64,000 nucleotides of DNA from Macrosoma leucophasiata. Lineage: Eukaryota; Arthropoda; Insecta; Lepidoptera; Hedylidae. Made by a program: the position numbers and the translations under genes. Position 1 is the stretch's first letter, and the number at the start of each line of letters is the position of its first letter. Location of the stretch: NCBI GenBank assembly GCA_036365455.1, contig JAWQUS010000025.1:22604001-22668000 (forward strand). Reading direction: 5' to 3'. A model generated the notes under the pieces. The model saw nothing but the letters and a program-made list of their open reading frames with translations, was not told the DNA's origin and searched no databases. This document shows, one piece after another, positions 10,516 through 21,375 of this stretch.

Positions 10516-10764
10516 CAGTACTCAACAATTAATATTGCACATCGAGCCTACGAAAGAGACGATCGGCTTTTTTCGACTTCGTAGAGCGTTATGTCTGCTG
10601 CACACTGCCTACGTAAGCACTGACAGACCGGTCATCAAAACTTGATCAAAATGATCGACAAACGTCAAATAGGTACGGTGCGAAAGAGATAACGCTCTAC
10701 AGACTCGAAATAAGCCGAAGTCTCCTTCCTAAGCTTGATGTGCAATATTTATTGTTGAGCACGG
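10516..10764. mobile_element. MITE-M1 copy with TA target duplication
   Basis: Foldback element. The left end CAGTACTCAACAATTAATAT is inverted at the right as ATATTTATTGTTGAGCACGG. TA stands on both sides (10514-10515 and 10765-10766), as in Tc1/mariner-type insertions. The arms extend inward (TAGAGCGTTAT... / ATAACGCTCTA). It has no coding capacity. Further copies are at 38808-39054, 14705-14822 (half) and 61994-63153 (interrupted). Confidence 0.85.
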
Positions 10765-10766
10765 TA

Positions 10767-11046
10767 TCTTAATATTAATTGATATTGTATAAATAGTTAC
10801 CTAATTGCAATTAATATGTATCTACTTACTAAATTATCGATTTTTTCACAATTTTAAAAGTGTGCTTGCCTTGGTCTGTCGATTAGAGATAAAACGGGTA
10901 GCTGTTTGATCGGATACCGGATATCTGGCCGACCCCGGACCGGATATCCGGCGAGCCCTGAGAACTTTTAACTGAATTTACTTTTACTCGAAGATAAAGT
11001 GGATTAATCGCAACAATGGTCTTCATGGTTGGTTGTCAGTTATCTG
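10767..11046. other. Intergenic sequence with a small CCGGATATCCGG motif cluster
   Basis: No gene. 10910-10960 contains GATACCGGATATCTGG and CCGGACCGGATATCCGGCG, a short self-complementary cluster of unknown origin. Confidence 0.4.
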
Positions 11047-11047
11047 A

Positions 11048-11193
11048 GGCCTGATTCTCGTAACACAAAGTCGTTGAATCGATCTTAAATCGGTGGGCTT
11101 TCCTGCTCTAACATAGGCCGCGCGCATTGGTTAAAGCAAGACAGCGTAACGATTCTATTTCAATTCAACGACTTTGTGTTACGAGAATTAGCC
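11048..11193. mobile_element. MITE-M2, foldback element
   Basis: The terminal inverted repeats pair GGCCTGATTCTCGTAACACA at 11048 with TGTGTTACGAGAATTAGCC at the right end; the arms continue into AAAGTCGTTGAATC/TTCAACGACTTT. It is about 146 bp with no ORF. Only one copy is in the window. Confidence 0.7.
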
Positions 11194-11695
11194 ACAGAAA
11201 ACGCGACACAGTAGGTACCAGTACCAACCTAGACCTACCAAAATTTTGTAGTATACCACAATGGCCTTGCCAACTTTTATTTTAGGTACCTGCTTACCTA
11301 CAAGTTACGCAACGTTATCTATTAAATCTGTAAAGCAAACAGCCACTATAAACAAACATATCAAAAATTTTTGACGGTTTTTTTTGCATGTAGCGATCAT
11401 TTGAATTGAAAGTCAATCATATTTTTTTATTATAAATTCATCTGAGTTCAAAAGTGGCAGTTTTTATTAGCTACGGGGAGTAAAGAGTTCTTGGAGTTTT
11501 AAACACTTAATTAAACAGTACAAGGAACTAAATAGTAAAATAAATAGGTACCGACATATTGTGTATATTTGCTGTACATAGTAGGTAGTCGCGCTTTACA
11601 ATTTAAGTCCAACATAGACACGCAATAGCGAGCTAAGTCCAAGGAAACAACGCATAGACTGTTCAAATATAAGAAGCCTATATGACTACCATTTT

Positions 11696-11942
11696 TTGTG
11701 ATGGTGGTGGCAAATAAGCATGCAGTTCACATGGATGTTAAGTGACGACTGCAGCCTAAAGACATCTACACAATAAGCAGAGGTCAAAGTGCAGATGCAT
11801 TGCCACCCCTGAGGACAAAGATCTTTTGCCTCTGTGATAGTTATTACGTGGCCATACATTACCTAATCCATCTGCCACCAAATGGTAGTGTTCAGCACTA
11901 TTAACATTAAAATCCATCACTGGAGCTCAACCACCAGTAAAC
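11696..11942 (-). repeat. SINE-A copy, diverged subfamily
   Basis: Inverted copy starting ATGGTGGTGGCAAATAAGC and ending GGAGCTCAACCACCAGTAAA, with the GTGATAGTTATTACGTGG subfamily marker and an internal deletion or rearrangement near 11870. Confidence 0.8.
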
Positions 11943-13250
11943 CTATTTTTAAACCATTGAAATGTACCTATTATTTATTAGTAGTGAAAAAACATTTGTA
12001 GCGCGCATTGTGATTTGAATATTGTGTCAGTTAATCGAGTCAAATATTGAAATAACGCTGCGTCAGTGTATTTTGTATTTCATATTCTGTATTTTACGTT
12101 CGTTCGACTCAGGTCACACTTTTGAAAGTTTCGCTCCTAGAGTGTGAACTATAGGTACACGTTAGTACTCCTGAGGTCTATGGTCTTTTACCTGTGCCAG
12201 TAAGTTCCGTAATTTATATTGGTATGTTGTGTATTCTTATGAGTAGGCAGGTACATTTCTGGATCCCACCACCTCCCATTCCTTTTTCCTACCTTGCGGT
12301 ATACGGGCTAAACATGGGAAATCAAGAAACATGTAAAAACGTCTGCTTCCATGCATTTCTGGATCTCCAGTTATTTAAAGTAAATAACTTGTAGGGAGAT
12401 CCAGAATTTGGGTTTATTTTGTCCTTATTATCATATAAGATTACATTTCTGGATCATGTATAGAACTTGGCAGCTGTTAGATCTTATCAGAGTAGAGTCG
12501 AAGCAGTCCACCGATAAATCCGACCTTAAAATTGCACTTGGCTCTCTTTTTCACATTTATGTTTTGATTGGATCAATATTTAAACGATTTGAAAAATGTC
12601 ATAGAAATAAATGTTATAAATTTTTTGATAGGGCTGTGATTTAAAACGATGTTTCGTTTCCATGAAGAAAGTGTACGTAAGGTTAGTGACTACGCATAAG
12701 TAGAATTTAATTAAAGATCATACACGTATTGCTTACGTAAGGCGAGCTGGACGTATGCCAAAGGTAAACTTGTTTAACATCGACTCTATCTATACATAAT
12801 TGCCGTATAAATCCATTGAATCCATGTAGTTTGCATCGCCCGAAGATATCTGCTAAGTAACAGCATAATCATTCACATGAATTAATTCATTTTCAAATAT
12901 TTAATTTCATTCACATACCGTTTCTGTCATTCCGTCCCATGCAGAATCCTGCTTTGCGTACCTTTGTGTTTCTATTTCTAAGGACGCGTTCACACGCTAG
13001 TATTAAATGGAGTGGTGATGAAGCATAAAAACCATTACCACCAGAAACCTAATGCCTGTGTGAAAGACCGATTATTCTGTAAGGTAAGAGTAACTGTCTT
13101 CGTTAAAGTAAGAACAATTCTAAAATTCTAAAGTAATTAATGACGGGAACTCATCCCACCTCACCTTCAGGCTGATTTTGTTGACGTGGCTTTATATAAA
13201 TATATATTTTAATTATATAAATATAAATAAAAAATATAAATTATCTACAT
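11943..13250. other. Intergenic sequence
   Basis: No gene recognised. The phrase TTTCTGGATC occurs several times (12256, 12356, 12449, inverted near 12400), possibly a degraded local repeat. Confidence 0.4.
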
Positions 13251-13253
13251 CGA

Positions 13254-13461
13254 TTTTTTTTAATACGCTTACACTCACAGCCCCACAGTAGGTATAAACC
13301 TGTGTCGTGGGTGCCGTTGTACACATACAACACATACACAAACACCCAGACCCGAAACAAATATCTGTAGGCCATATAAATATTTGTCCCGGTGCGGGGA
13401 TCGAACCCGCGACCCTTCGAATCAAACGGTCATCTCACACCGCTGGACTAACCGGGTCGTC
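13254..13461 (-). repeat. SINE-B, tRNA-derived SINE
   Basis: Reverse-strand copy. The B box GGTTCGATCCCCGCACCGGG and A-box region GGTTAGTCCAGCGGTGTGAG lie at 13390-13457. The body contains GTATGTGTTGTATGTGTA and the tail is a polyT block at 13251-13261. Plus-strand copies are at 40974 and 51066; a head fragment is at 22247. Confidence 0.88.
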
Positions 13462-13738
13462 AAATATATACAGCAACAGTGTGCTCGTGGAAAGATGTGT
13501 CACTTATACCACTCATGGGGACCCTGCAATTGAACCGAAACAGTATGTACTGGTAACTGTGTGAATGAGCTGTAACTCGGTTTGTTACCTACACTCGAAA
13601 GATTTTACAGAATAATCTTTCTGAACTGTTCAAGTATCGTGAAATTTGCTAGTTCGATGATCTGCATTATAATTGACTGTTCTTAATCGTGTCAGGTTTG
13701 GGTGTTTATATGAAGGTAAGTATCTACTTTATATTTAT

Positions 13739-14033
13739 CATAGAGCAACACCGGAGGGGAGTAGCCATATGCAGGCTTTCCCCTCTGTCAAAGTACAAGC
13801 CCAAATGGGCCTATACCTGTCGCCTAGATGTTTAAATGTGTGCGTGTAATTGTTTCTGTATTTTGTTGAAGTCAAGGTGTGAGTTGCATAGTAATATACG
13901 ATTTTTGTAGTGTGCGTGTGTGTAGTACGCATTTCCACCCCCGCAAAAAATGTCAGACTGTTTTGCATCGGTAATACACGCTATGACTACTCCCCTCCGG
14001 TCCGCCGCGACCGGTGGGCCGGGTTGCTCTATG
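13739..14033. mobile_element. hAT-like MITE with 8-bp target duplication (copy 1)
   Basis: Ends CATAGAGCAACACCGG and CCGGGTTGCTCTATG are inverted repeats, followed inward by GGAGGGGAGTAGCCATA / CTACTCCCCTCCGG. An exact 8-bp duplication, ATATTTAT, flanks it (13731-13738 and 14034-14041), the hallmark of hAT-superfamily insertion. It is 295 bp with no ORF. Other copies: 19679-19971, 31908-32201 and 41313-41615. Confidence 0.9.
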
Positions 14034-14041
14034 ATATTTAT

Positions 14042-14704
14042 GCACTGTCGTTTTTAATTCATCATCATCATCAGCATTACAACAAAAAGACGTCCACAAC
14101 GGTGTTGTGCGTCATTAGAGAGAATGGTCTATAATCGCCACGCTTGGCAGGCGGATTGGCGATTGCAGTGCCGGTAGTTCTACCGCTGAACACTGCTCTG
14201 TCCATCCTGCAAAAGTGTCCTTGGAGACCAATTTGAAATATGTTTTTTTTTAATTTTGACCACCTCACGATCAGTATCTCGCGGTATGAATTGAGAACCT
14301 ACTTGTTTTCTTTAGAAAAACTTTTATTTTTTTGGCGAGGTAGTTTTTGAAGTTAGGTCTATCTACTTACTTATATGCAATGTTCACCACATGGTGTAGT
14401 GTAGGTAGCGATGGCTCCAGTTACATACCTACATATTTTATGGAAAATTTTCAATCCAACTATTTTTAACTTACTTTTAAAAAAACGTCCTTGTTGAACT
14501 CCAACAACACACATGCGAAATAGGTATAATGTTAATTCAATTCTTAGTAAGTACCTACATAACAATATATATACCTACCTGTCTATACTTCTGTTAAGAA
14601 CATAAAAAGTAGTTTACCTACATATAATATAGATAGGTATCCAAGTTTTAAATAAATACAGTTCCAAAAATAGCGTATGCCGTCCCGTCTGCTTGTCTGT
14701 CAAA
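14042..14704. other. Intergenic sequence
   Basis: No gene recognised; AT-rich with GTAGGTACCTAC-type words. Confidence 0.4.
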
Positions 14705-14822
14705 CCTTGGACATAAAAAAAAATGGTCGACAAACGTCACATACGTAATGTGCAAAAGAGATAACACTCTACAGACCCGAAATAAGTCGAAGTCTCCTTA
14801 CGGTCGATGTGCAATATTTATC
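14705..14822. mobile_element. MITE-M1 half copy
   Basis: It matches the right half of MITE-M1 (GAGATAACACTCTACAGACC, CGAAATAAGTCGAAGTCTCC, GATGTGCAATATTTAT) and lacks the left arm. Confidence 0.75.
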
Positions 14823-15460
14823 TGGATAACTTCCAAAGGACTGCACTAAATTGGATAAATATTTCTTTTATGTGTTCTTTATTATTAACAAATGGTTTGT
14901 ATGTAAAAAAATACGAAGTTCGCCGGCGGGACAAGTTTACAATAATATTTCAGCTCACTTATAGCTTAGACTTGACGTACTCCATCTTGATTACTTTGAT
15001 ATACACACCGTACTATTACGGTAAGAATAATCCTCATTTCTACCAGCCATGACCTAGTTGACCCTGTTCCATCTATGTATTTCTATAGGGTCAAGGGCCA
15101 ACGTTTCATTTGAATAAGTATACTTAGATTGATAGTAATTTTCCGCCTCTGTTGTTTGCAGTAAGAACATTATGTCTGTAATGGGTGCAAATTATCATAG
15201 TAACAATAGGTACAGGGTAATTTTTATTTGTTTAATCAGAACAATTGTTGAGTGTGTTGGGTTTGTATGAATACAAAATGAGTAGGTAAATATTGTGTAA
15301 GAGAAAGTCTTTGCCGATTTTTTTGTCATCATTTTATTCTTTACCTTGATGTGCTGTCGTAATAATGGTGTATTCTTACAGTGAATTGAACCGATTTATA
15401 ATAAGGTCTTTGATCAAATAATTTTAAATCTGTTCATTTCAGAAAGTATTTCGTCCATTT
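14823..15460. other. Intergenic sequence
   Basis: Contains an 81-codon open frame (14807-15052) without recognisable similarity; its first codons lie in MITE-M1, which argues against a gene. Confidence 0.35.
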
Positions 15461-15462
15461 CA

Positions 15463-15606
15463 CACACCACTGTATGTCAAGAGTCTTAGGAATCGGTGAT
15501 GTGAGCATGTATGAAGAGAATGATAAACTTAAAAGAAGCGAGTGAGGTGTGTCAGGGACGCTATCTGCCACTCCACACACTCTGCCTTTCCCATGAGGAA
15601 ATGGCG
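15463..15606 (+). pseudogene. 3' fragment of the LINE found at 22735-23547
   Basis: Words AGTCTTAGGAATCGGTGATG, CATGTATGAAGAGAATGAT and CCACACACTCTGCC align with the last 120 bases of that LINE ORF. It is frameshifted. Confidence 0.7.
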
Positions 15607-15633
15607 TTCATACTTAATTATTATATATACTAC

Positions 15634-15830
15634 TAGCTGAGCCGGCAAACTTCGTTTTGCCTCAGAATGAAAATATGACATGTGTCAAAGGTTTGATAGA
15701 TACGGACTATTTGTATGGGAAAATGAATTTTCTTACCTTTTAAACATTCCCTGGACTTCCAAAAATCATTCAAAATCAATATTAGCCAAATCGGTCCAGC
15801 CATTCACGCGTGCGTTCATGATGCGTTCAG
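15634..15830. repeat. Dispersed ACTAGCTG repeat
   Basis: It starts ACTAGCTGAGCCGGCAAAC, then TTCGTTTTGCC, and ends near CGGTCCAGCCATTCACGC. It shares structure with 24297-24525 and 57717-57955 (ACTAGCTG...TTCGTAT, later CGGTCCAACCGTTTCG). This is a widespread lepidopteran repeat; its class is uncertain. Confidence 0.6.
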
Positions 15831-15861
15831 TATTGACGGTAGTACCATAAATTATAATAAT

Positions 15862-15935
15862 AATGTCAACCCTTGACACGTCCCACTGCTGGGCACGTGT
15901 CTCTCCCCTTTTTGGGGGGAGGCCTTGACGGACCT
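15862..15935 (-). repeat. Tail-only fragment shared with SINE-5S
   Basis: AATAATAATGTCAACCC then ACGTCCCACTGCTGGGCACG and TCTCTCCCCTTTTTGGGGGG is the inverse of the SINE-5S 3' end. No 5S head is present, so this may be a truncated LINE or SINE. Confidence 0.75.
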
Positions 15936-16280
15936 TGCGCGCCTCAGTACCACAAAATTAAAAAGTATTTTATTTTGTGGACGTACTGAGAGTAGACTGA
16001 ATGGCTCGGGATAGCTTGATTTTAATTTATGTTAAAATATAAAAGTTGAACAATAAATGTTGATTTAAGGTTTAAAATAAAATGTTGACTGCATGTAACG
16101 TATGTAACTACAGGGCTATAGGTTAAGAATATTTATGTTGATTTGAGGTTTCAAAATAAATGTTGATTTGTAATTAAATGGTTTTATACAACACATTTTT
16201 TATAGGATTTCTTTGGCTTATATTAATTAACATAAATAAGAATTTTTATCTTGTAGTTATGTAGATTCCGTGTCGTGTAG
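15936..16280. other. Intergenic AT-rich sequence
   Basis: A short word AATGTTGATTTAAGGTTT/AATGTTGATTTGAGG repeats at 16057 and 16137-16170. No gene. Confidence 0.35.
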
Positions 16281-16815
16281 CCAATAAAATATTCGAACCG
16301 AATATATTCGGCACCAAAACCGAATAATTCGGCCGAATACGAATAGTGGAAAAGATGCCGAATATGCCGAATACCGAATACCAACCGAATATTCGGCGCA
16401 TCTCTAGTTAAAACGTATTTAATGTACGTTTATGAATAAGGGGGTTAAACTATAATAAAGTATATGTATATATATAAAAATGCAACCCGTTTTCCTTGGT
16501 CACGGCATCACGCGACCACACACTGAGGCGCCTTAGAGCTTTTGCCATGCGGCGGTGGTAAAGCGCGCGGCTTTACCACCGCCGCATGGTTCGGCTTCGA
16601 GGCATGCTCGGCCAAGGCACCGTGCGCCCGCACAACCCTGATGCACGTCCACACTGACTGTCTAGCAAGCAGCGACATGTTAGAATCGCGTTTATGCGGA
16701 AAAACAATGAAATGGTTAACTGAATAATTCGGCCGAATATTCGGTTCGGTATAGGTTAAACCGGATAATATTTGGTATTCGGTTATTCGGTGAAACCACT
16801 ATTCGGCGCATCACT
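16281..16815. mobile_element. Foldback element with CCGAATATTCGG ends
   Basis: Left block 16290-16400 and right block 16725-16815 carry many copies of GAATATTCGG in both orientations and share the ends CGGCGCATCTCTAGTT and CGGCGCATCACTAGTT. The interior is GC-rich and includes a hairpin at 16545-16589. It has no transposase. It is probably a non-autonomous DNA transposon; target duplication is not clear. Confidence 0.55.
16545..16589. other. Perfect 19-bp-stem hairpin
   Basis: CCATGCGGCGGTGGTAAAG (16545-16563) is exactly inverted at 16571-16589, with a 7-base loop CGCGCGG. It lies inside the CCGAATATTCGG element. Confidence 0.9.
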
Positions 16816-16935
16816 AGTTTTAACTATGGAATGCTTTGTCTTTGTCAGTTGCACTGTGCAGGATAGAAAAAGACAAAGAAGAGATTAGCAACACTTTAGC
16901 TATAATACGTTTATGAATAAGGGGGTTATTGTTTA
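16816..16935. repeat. MITE-M3 copy (CTTTGTCTTTGTCAG)
   Basis: Contains GGAATGCTTTGTCTTTGTCA, TGTGCAGGATAGAAAAAGAC and ATACGTTTATGAATAAGGG. A second copy is at 39676-39800. The ends AAACGTACATTAG... and ATACGT..TTATGAATAAGG are partly inverted, suggesting a small DNA transposon. Confidence 0.65.
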
Positions 16936-17135
16936 GTTTTTTAAAACGTAAGGTGTGTGGTCAGCTGTAGGCTCTGAGGAACTTTGCTAACGAACCACCC
17001 GACCCTTTCCGGCTCAGTCTGACCCTGGTTACGAACTTCATCTGTTGCTGGGATGAATAAGGGGGGATGCGATTAGAGGGGTGCACAAGCCATCAGTTGA
17101 ATATAATCGGTTGATAACTGGAATATCGACTCACG

Positions 17136-17268
17136 GTGGCCATCAATTTCAAAGCCACTTTGCAGCACATTGCCGTTTTCCTAAAATGATCGTTATTATC
17201 AAGTAACGGCAAAACAGTAATGAATTGCAAAGTGGCCTTCAATTTGATGGCTACCGAGATACAGAATA
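17136..17268. mobile_element. MITE-M4, foldback element
   Basis: CGGTGGCCATCAATTTCAAA and GCCACTTTGCA at the left are inverted at the right as TGCAAAGTGGC and TTCAATTTGATGGCTACCG. About 130 bp, no ORF. Single copy here. Confidence 0.75.
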
Positions 17269-17718
17269 GGCTTACAGGGCGGAGAGAACTACATAAGCAT
17301 CTAAAGTCATAAGTAGGTACCTACATGCAATCAGCATAGGTATATTTTGCAGGCTTTTGGCAATCTACCACCGCAGACCGGTTTTTGTCAGAATAAACTT
17401 GTTTCGTGATGCTACTCAAAATGTATGTCAATATGCCTGTCATGTCAGTAATAATGGCGGAACGAATCGTGTATGACACGCGGACGAATGAATGGATTTC
17501 GAACGCATCGCTAACACGTGAATACTAATTCTTAAAGATGAGTGCCACAAGCAAAAACATGACCAAAGTAATATTTCGATGAAAATGAATACCTACTTAA
17601 TGTGTACGGATTCATCTCGCGTAGGTAGGTATATTACTTATTAAACCGAAATAATTTCAATAACTAAAATTGAAAACAAGGTTTAATCCAAGGTCTTAGT
17701 CCAAACATACGGAGTCAG
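17269..17718. other. Intergenic sequence
   Basis: No gene or repeat recognised. Confidence 0.4.
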
Positions 17719-18035
17719 GTTTTTTTTTTATGTTATGGCAGTGGCAAACAAGCATGTAGTTCACATTGATGTTAAGAGATGACTGCAGCCTATAGATACC
17801 CACACAAAGACCAAGGTCAAAATGCAGATGCGTTACCACTCCCTAGGCCTAAGGTATTACATATTCTCTGCTAAGGTGTTATGTCTCTGTGCCAGAAATC
17901 ACAAGGCCGTTCATTAGGTACCAGCTGACCGGAACACGATAGCGCTGGACACTACCATTTACCGGCAAGTAGGTATTCGGTAATGCGGTGGTGCCTACGC
18001 CCGGGAGCTCCGTCACTGGAGCACTACCATCAGTA
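17719..18035 (-). repeat. SINE-A copy
   Basis: Full-length inverted copy from the polyT block (17720) to GGAGCACTACCATCAGTAA. A short internal duplication of TAAGGTATTAC/TAAGGTGTTATG lies at 17850-17885. Confidence 0.88.
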
Positions 18036-18096
18036 AAAATATTTAAGTACATATAAAATACTTACAATATACCTACTATATCAAAAAATAGCTTAA

Positions 18097-18776
18097 TCTA
18101 AACTAATATTATAAAGAGGTAATATTTTTTTGTTTGTTTATTTTGAATAGGCTCAATAACTTATGGACCGATTTTAAAAATTTTTTCACTATTCGAAAGC
18201 TACATTATCCACGGGTAACATAGGCTATATTTTATTTTGGAAAAAGTAGGGTTCCGTAAGATATTTGGGTTTTTCAGGCACAAGGTGTAAAAAATCAACC
18301 AGAAAAGTTACTTATTTTGCGTACGCTGCCTAAACTATAAAAGATATCGTCACTATTCGAAAGCTACATTATCCACGGGTAACATAGGCTATATTTTATT
18401 TTGGAAAAAATAGGGTTCCGTAAGATATTTGGGTTTTTCAGACACAAGGTGTAAAAAATCAACCAGAAAAGTTACTTATTTTGCGTACGCTGCCTAAACT
18501 ATAAAAGATATCGTCACTATTCGAAAGCTACATTATCAACGGGTAACATAGGCTATATTTTATTTTGGAAAAAATAGGGTTCCGTAAGATATTTGGGTTT
18601 TTCAGACACAAGGTGTAAAAAATCAACCAGAAAAGTTACTTATTTTGCGTACGCTGCCTAAACTATAAAAGATATCGAGGAAGACTTTAGGCTATATCTA
18701 TGTATAATCATCACGCTAAGACGAAAAGGAGAGGGTAGGCAACATTGCACCGCGCCAAGCCGGGGCGGGCCGCTAG
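18097..18776. mobile_element. Helitron-like non-autonomous element with internal tandem repeats
   Basis: It begins TCTAAACTAATATTATAAAG after an A and ends GGGCGGGCCGCTAG before a T. That matches the 5'-TC...CTRR-3' and A/T target rule of Helitrons, with a GC-rich 3' end. No inverted terminal repeats and no target duplication. The interior contains three 164-bp tandem copies. The family assignment is inferred from the termini only. Confidence 0.6.
18186..18677. repeat. Three tandem 164-bp repeats
   Basis: Copies start at 18186, 18350 and 18514 with TCACTATTCGAAAGCTACAT and end ACTATAAAAGATATCG. They differ at only a few sites (for example GGCACAAGG versus GACACAAGG, TATCCACGGG versus TATCAACGGG), so the expansion is recent. 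Confidence 0.95.
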
Positions 18777-18807
18777 TAATACATAAAGCGGTTATGTACA
18801 TGCATGT

Positions 18808-19115
18808 TTTTTTTTTTTTTTTTATGTAATGGAAGTGGCAAACAAGCATGCAGTTCACATTGATGTTAAGTGATGACTGCAGCCTATAGACATCCACACA
18901 GAGACCAAGATCAAAATGCAGATGCGTTACCACTCCTGAGGTCTAAGGTGTTATGCCTCTGTGCCGGAAATTACAGGGCCATACATTAACACCTGACCGG
19001 AACACGATAGTGCTGAACACTACCATTTAGCGACAAGTATATTAGGTAATGCGGTGGTGCCTGCGCTCGCGAGCTCCGTCACTGGAGCTCTACCACCAAT
19101 AAAAAGCTCTACCAC
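18808..19115 (-). repeat. SINE-A copy
   Basis: Inverted full-length copy with an 18-base T run at 18808-18823, ending GAGCTCTACCACCAATAA. A further CTCTACCACCAGTAAAA follows at 19108-19125 as a duplicated head. Confidence 0.9.
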
Positions 19116-19459
19116 CAGTAAAAAAAAAGCATGTGGTAGCATTTCACAGCATTGGCACGTTGATTCAAAAGTTAGAAAACTGCTACTTTGAAACTCTACC
19201 ACCAGTAAAAAATTTATCTTCTTGTTATATTAAATATTCTGTTGATTATTTAACAAAGAATAGCCAAGAACCTTCGAGGTTGCATTGTTGTATTCATGTT
19301 TGTTTAAGGGTATTTTTTGATAAGGTATTCGTAAGCCAACGTGGTGGTCACGCAATTGTTAAGGTCATGGATAAATGTACACAAACGACCCATCGAACGT
19401 TTTCTTAATTGAAGTAGCGCCATATCAGGCAACTTTTAACGAAACGAAAAATAAGAGAG

Positions 19460-19678
19460 CTTGGTTTTTTTTTTTTTTTTTTTAGGTCTGGCTTTGTGTA
19501 GGCGGCCTGTCTCGAGACGGCACTAGTCTACTTCACCGGGCAATCGGCAAGCGCAGAAGGCGCTCCAGCCTAAAAAAGTTAGCGCAACTGCCTAAGGGTG
19601 ACCCATGCGGGTCCGTGCCTCGGCTTAGGACGTTGCGGAGAGACATACGAAAAGAGAGCTTGGAGAGCGTCATACACC
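19460..19678 (-). repeat. PolyT-starting retroposon fragment
   Basis: An 18-base T run (19466-19483) is followed by AGGTCTGGCTTTGTGTAGGC, GCAAGCGCAGAAGGCGCTCC and CATGCGGGTCCGTGCCTCGG. The polyT marks the tail of a minus-strand retroposon; the family is not recognised. An hAT-like MITE abuts it. Confidence 0.5.
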
Positions 19679-19971
19679 CTTATAGCAACGCGGCCCACTG
19701 GTCGCGGCGGACCGGAGGGGAGTAGCCATAGCGAGTATTACCGTTGCAAAACAGTCTGTCATTTTTTGCGGGGGGAAATGCGTGCGACACTCACGCACAC
19801 TACAAAAATCGTCTATTACTACGAAACTCACACCTTGACTTTAACAAAATACAGTAACAATATCACGCACACATTTAAACATCTAGGCGACAGGTGTAGG
19901 CCCATTTGGGCTTGTACTTTGACAGAGGGGAAAGCCTGCAAATGGCTACTCCCCTCCGGTGTTGCTCTATG
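19679..19971. mobile_element. hAT-like MITE (copy 2)
   Basis: Inverted relative to copy 1. Left end CTTATAGCAACGCGG, right end CCGGTGTTGCTCTATG. The flanking octamers TCATACAC and TTAAACAC match at 6 of 8 positions, consistent with a decayed 8-bp target duplication. Confidence 0.85.
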
Positions 19972-20576
19972 TTAAACACCTATTTAGTAGTGAATTGTTC
20001 AATCAATCAAAGCTGATCATGAGGGTTTAGACCACCACAATTCTTAATCTACCTGCCGCTAATTGGTTACGTTCAGCGGCGGCAGTTCAGGGATTTCATA
20101 TTTCTAATTCCATTCGCGGAACTCTGGCGGGTCCTATAGAAACTTTGTGGCCCGCGGTACCCATTCTCGAATATCGGTCTGTAGGGCACTGGAAAAGAGA
20201 ACATGCAAACATGTTTCAAAAGTGGCTGGGCATCTTGTATTCAGACCTAGGTAGGTATAGATTCTTGTGCGAAATATTATTGTGCTAGATGACCCGGCAA
20301 ACGTCGCCGCGTCGTTCTTTCGTTTTATTGACTAATGTTGCAATCAGACAGCAGGATAATTAAATGAGTTAACATAAAATACCTATATTATTTATTAAGA
20401 AAGCTTTAATCGTTTGATTATTGAGTAGGTCAGTTAATGCGGTCAAGGGCCGTTGCTTAGGGGTCTTACTGCTAAGCCTGTTAAGGGTCTACCATCAATA
20501 TAAATTGTATATTAATGTATATGTGTACCTACCTATAGTTTACCATTTCGTGCCATAAAAATAATCCTAATGTTAG
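19972..20576. other. Intergenic sequence
   Basis: No gene. CTAGATGACCCGGCAAACGTC at 20285 is a remnant of the ACTAGCTG repeat. Confidence 0.45.
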
Positions 20577-21045
20577 ACTAGCTGTGCCCGCGACTTCGTC
20601 CACGTGAGAAAAAATATGATTCTTCAGTATCTACCCGGACGAAGTCGTGGGCGCAGCTAGTATAAAAGTAGCCTAAGTTACTCCTTATTACATCAGCTAT
20701 CTGCCAGTGAAAGACCCGTCAAAATCGAAGACACTCAAATTCTATTTATTTGTATGTAGGTATGTATGTATGGATGTATGGAGATAAAAGTAGCCTAAGT
20801 TACTCCTTATTACATCAGCTACCTACCCGTGGAAGTCCCGTCATAGTCGGATACACTCCAATTCTACTTATTTTTATGTAGGTATGTATGTATGTATGTA
20901 TGGATGTATGGAGATAAAAGTAGCCTAAGTTACTCCTTATTACATCAGCTACCTACCCGTGGAAGTCCCGTCAAAGTCGGATACACTCCAATCTACTTAT
21001 TTGTATGTAGGTATGTATGTATGTATGGATGTATGGAAATAAAAG
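20577..21045. repeat. ACTAGCTG foldback head plus tandem array of about 125 bp
   Basis: 20577-20661 is an inverted repeat (ACTAGCTGTGCCCGCGACTT / ACGAAGTCGTGGGCGCAGCTAGT). It is followed by units starting ATAAAAGTAGCCTAAGTTAC at 20662, 20784 and 20914, with a partial unit at 21039. Each unit ends in a GTATGTATGGATG microsatellite of varying length. Confidence 0.85.
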
Positions 21046-21375
21046 TAAGTTATGTACGGTGTATACATACATATGCATTTAGGAAAAAGCGGTTATTTTA
21101 ATATTACAAACAGACACTCCAATTTTATTTATTTGTATAGATGTATAGATTATACCAGTAGTGTCACTGACCTTTCAGAAATCAAATATGGAAGTCATTC
21201 AAGTATAAACCTGTTTTTTTATGCGGTTTGCAAATTCATTTATAGTAGGTACCTATGTCAATAACCCCGATTTCGATCAACCGGTTCGCAATATTAACTC
21301 ATTACAAGTACAATAAATTACAAATTAATATAACTATAGGCCCTGTACCATGACGTCTCATTGCGATTCATTGGT

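Noticed and set aside
19598..19975. 125-codon frame
   Set aside because: Runs through a retroposon fragment and an hAT-like MITE; similar frames appear in the other MITE copies by shared sequence.
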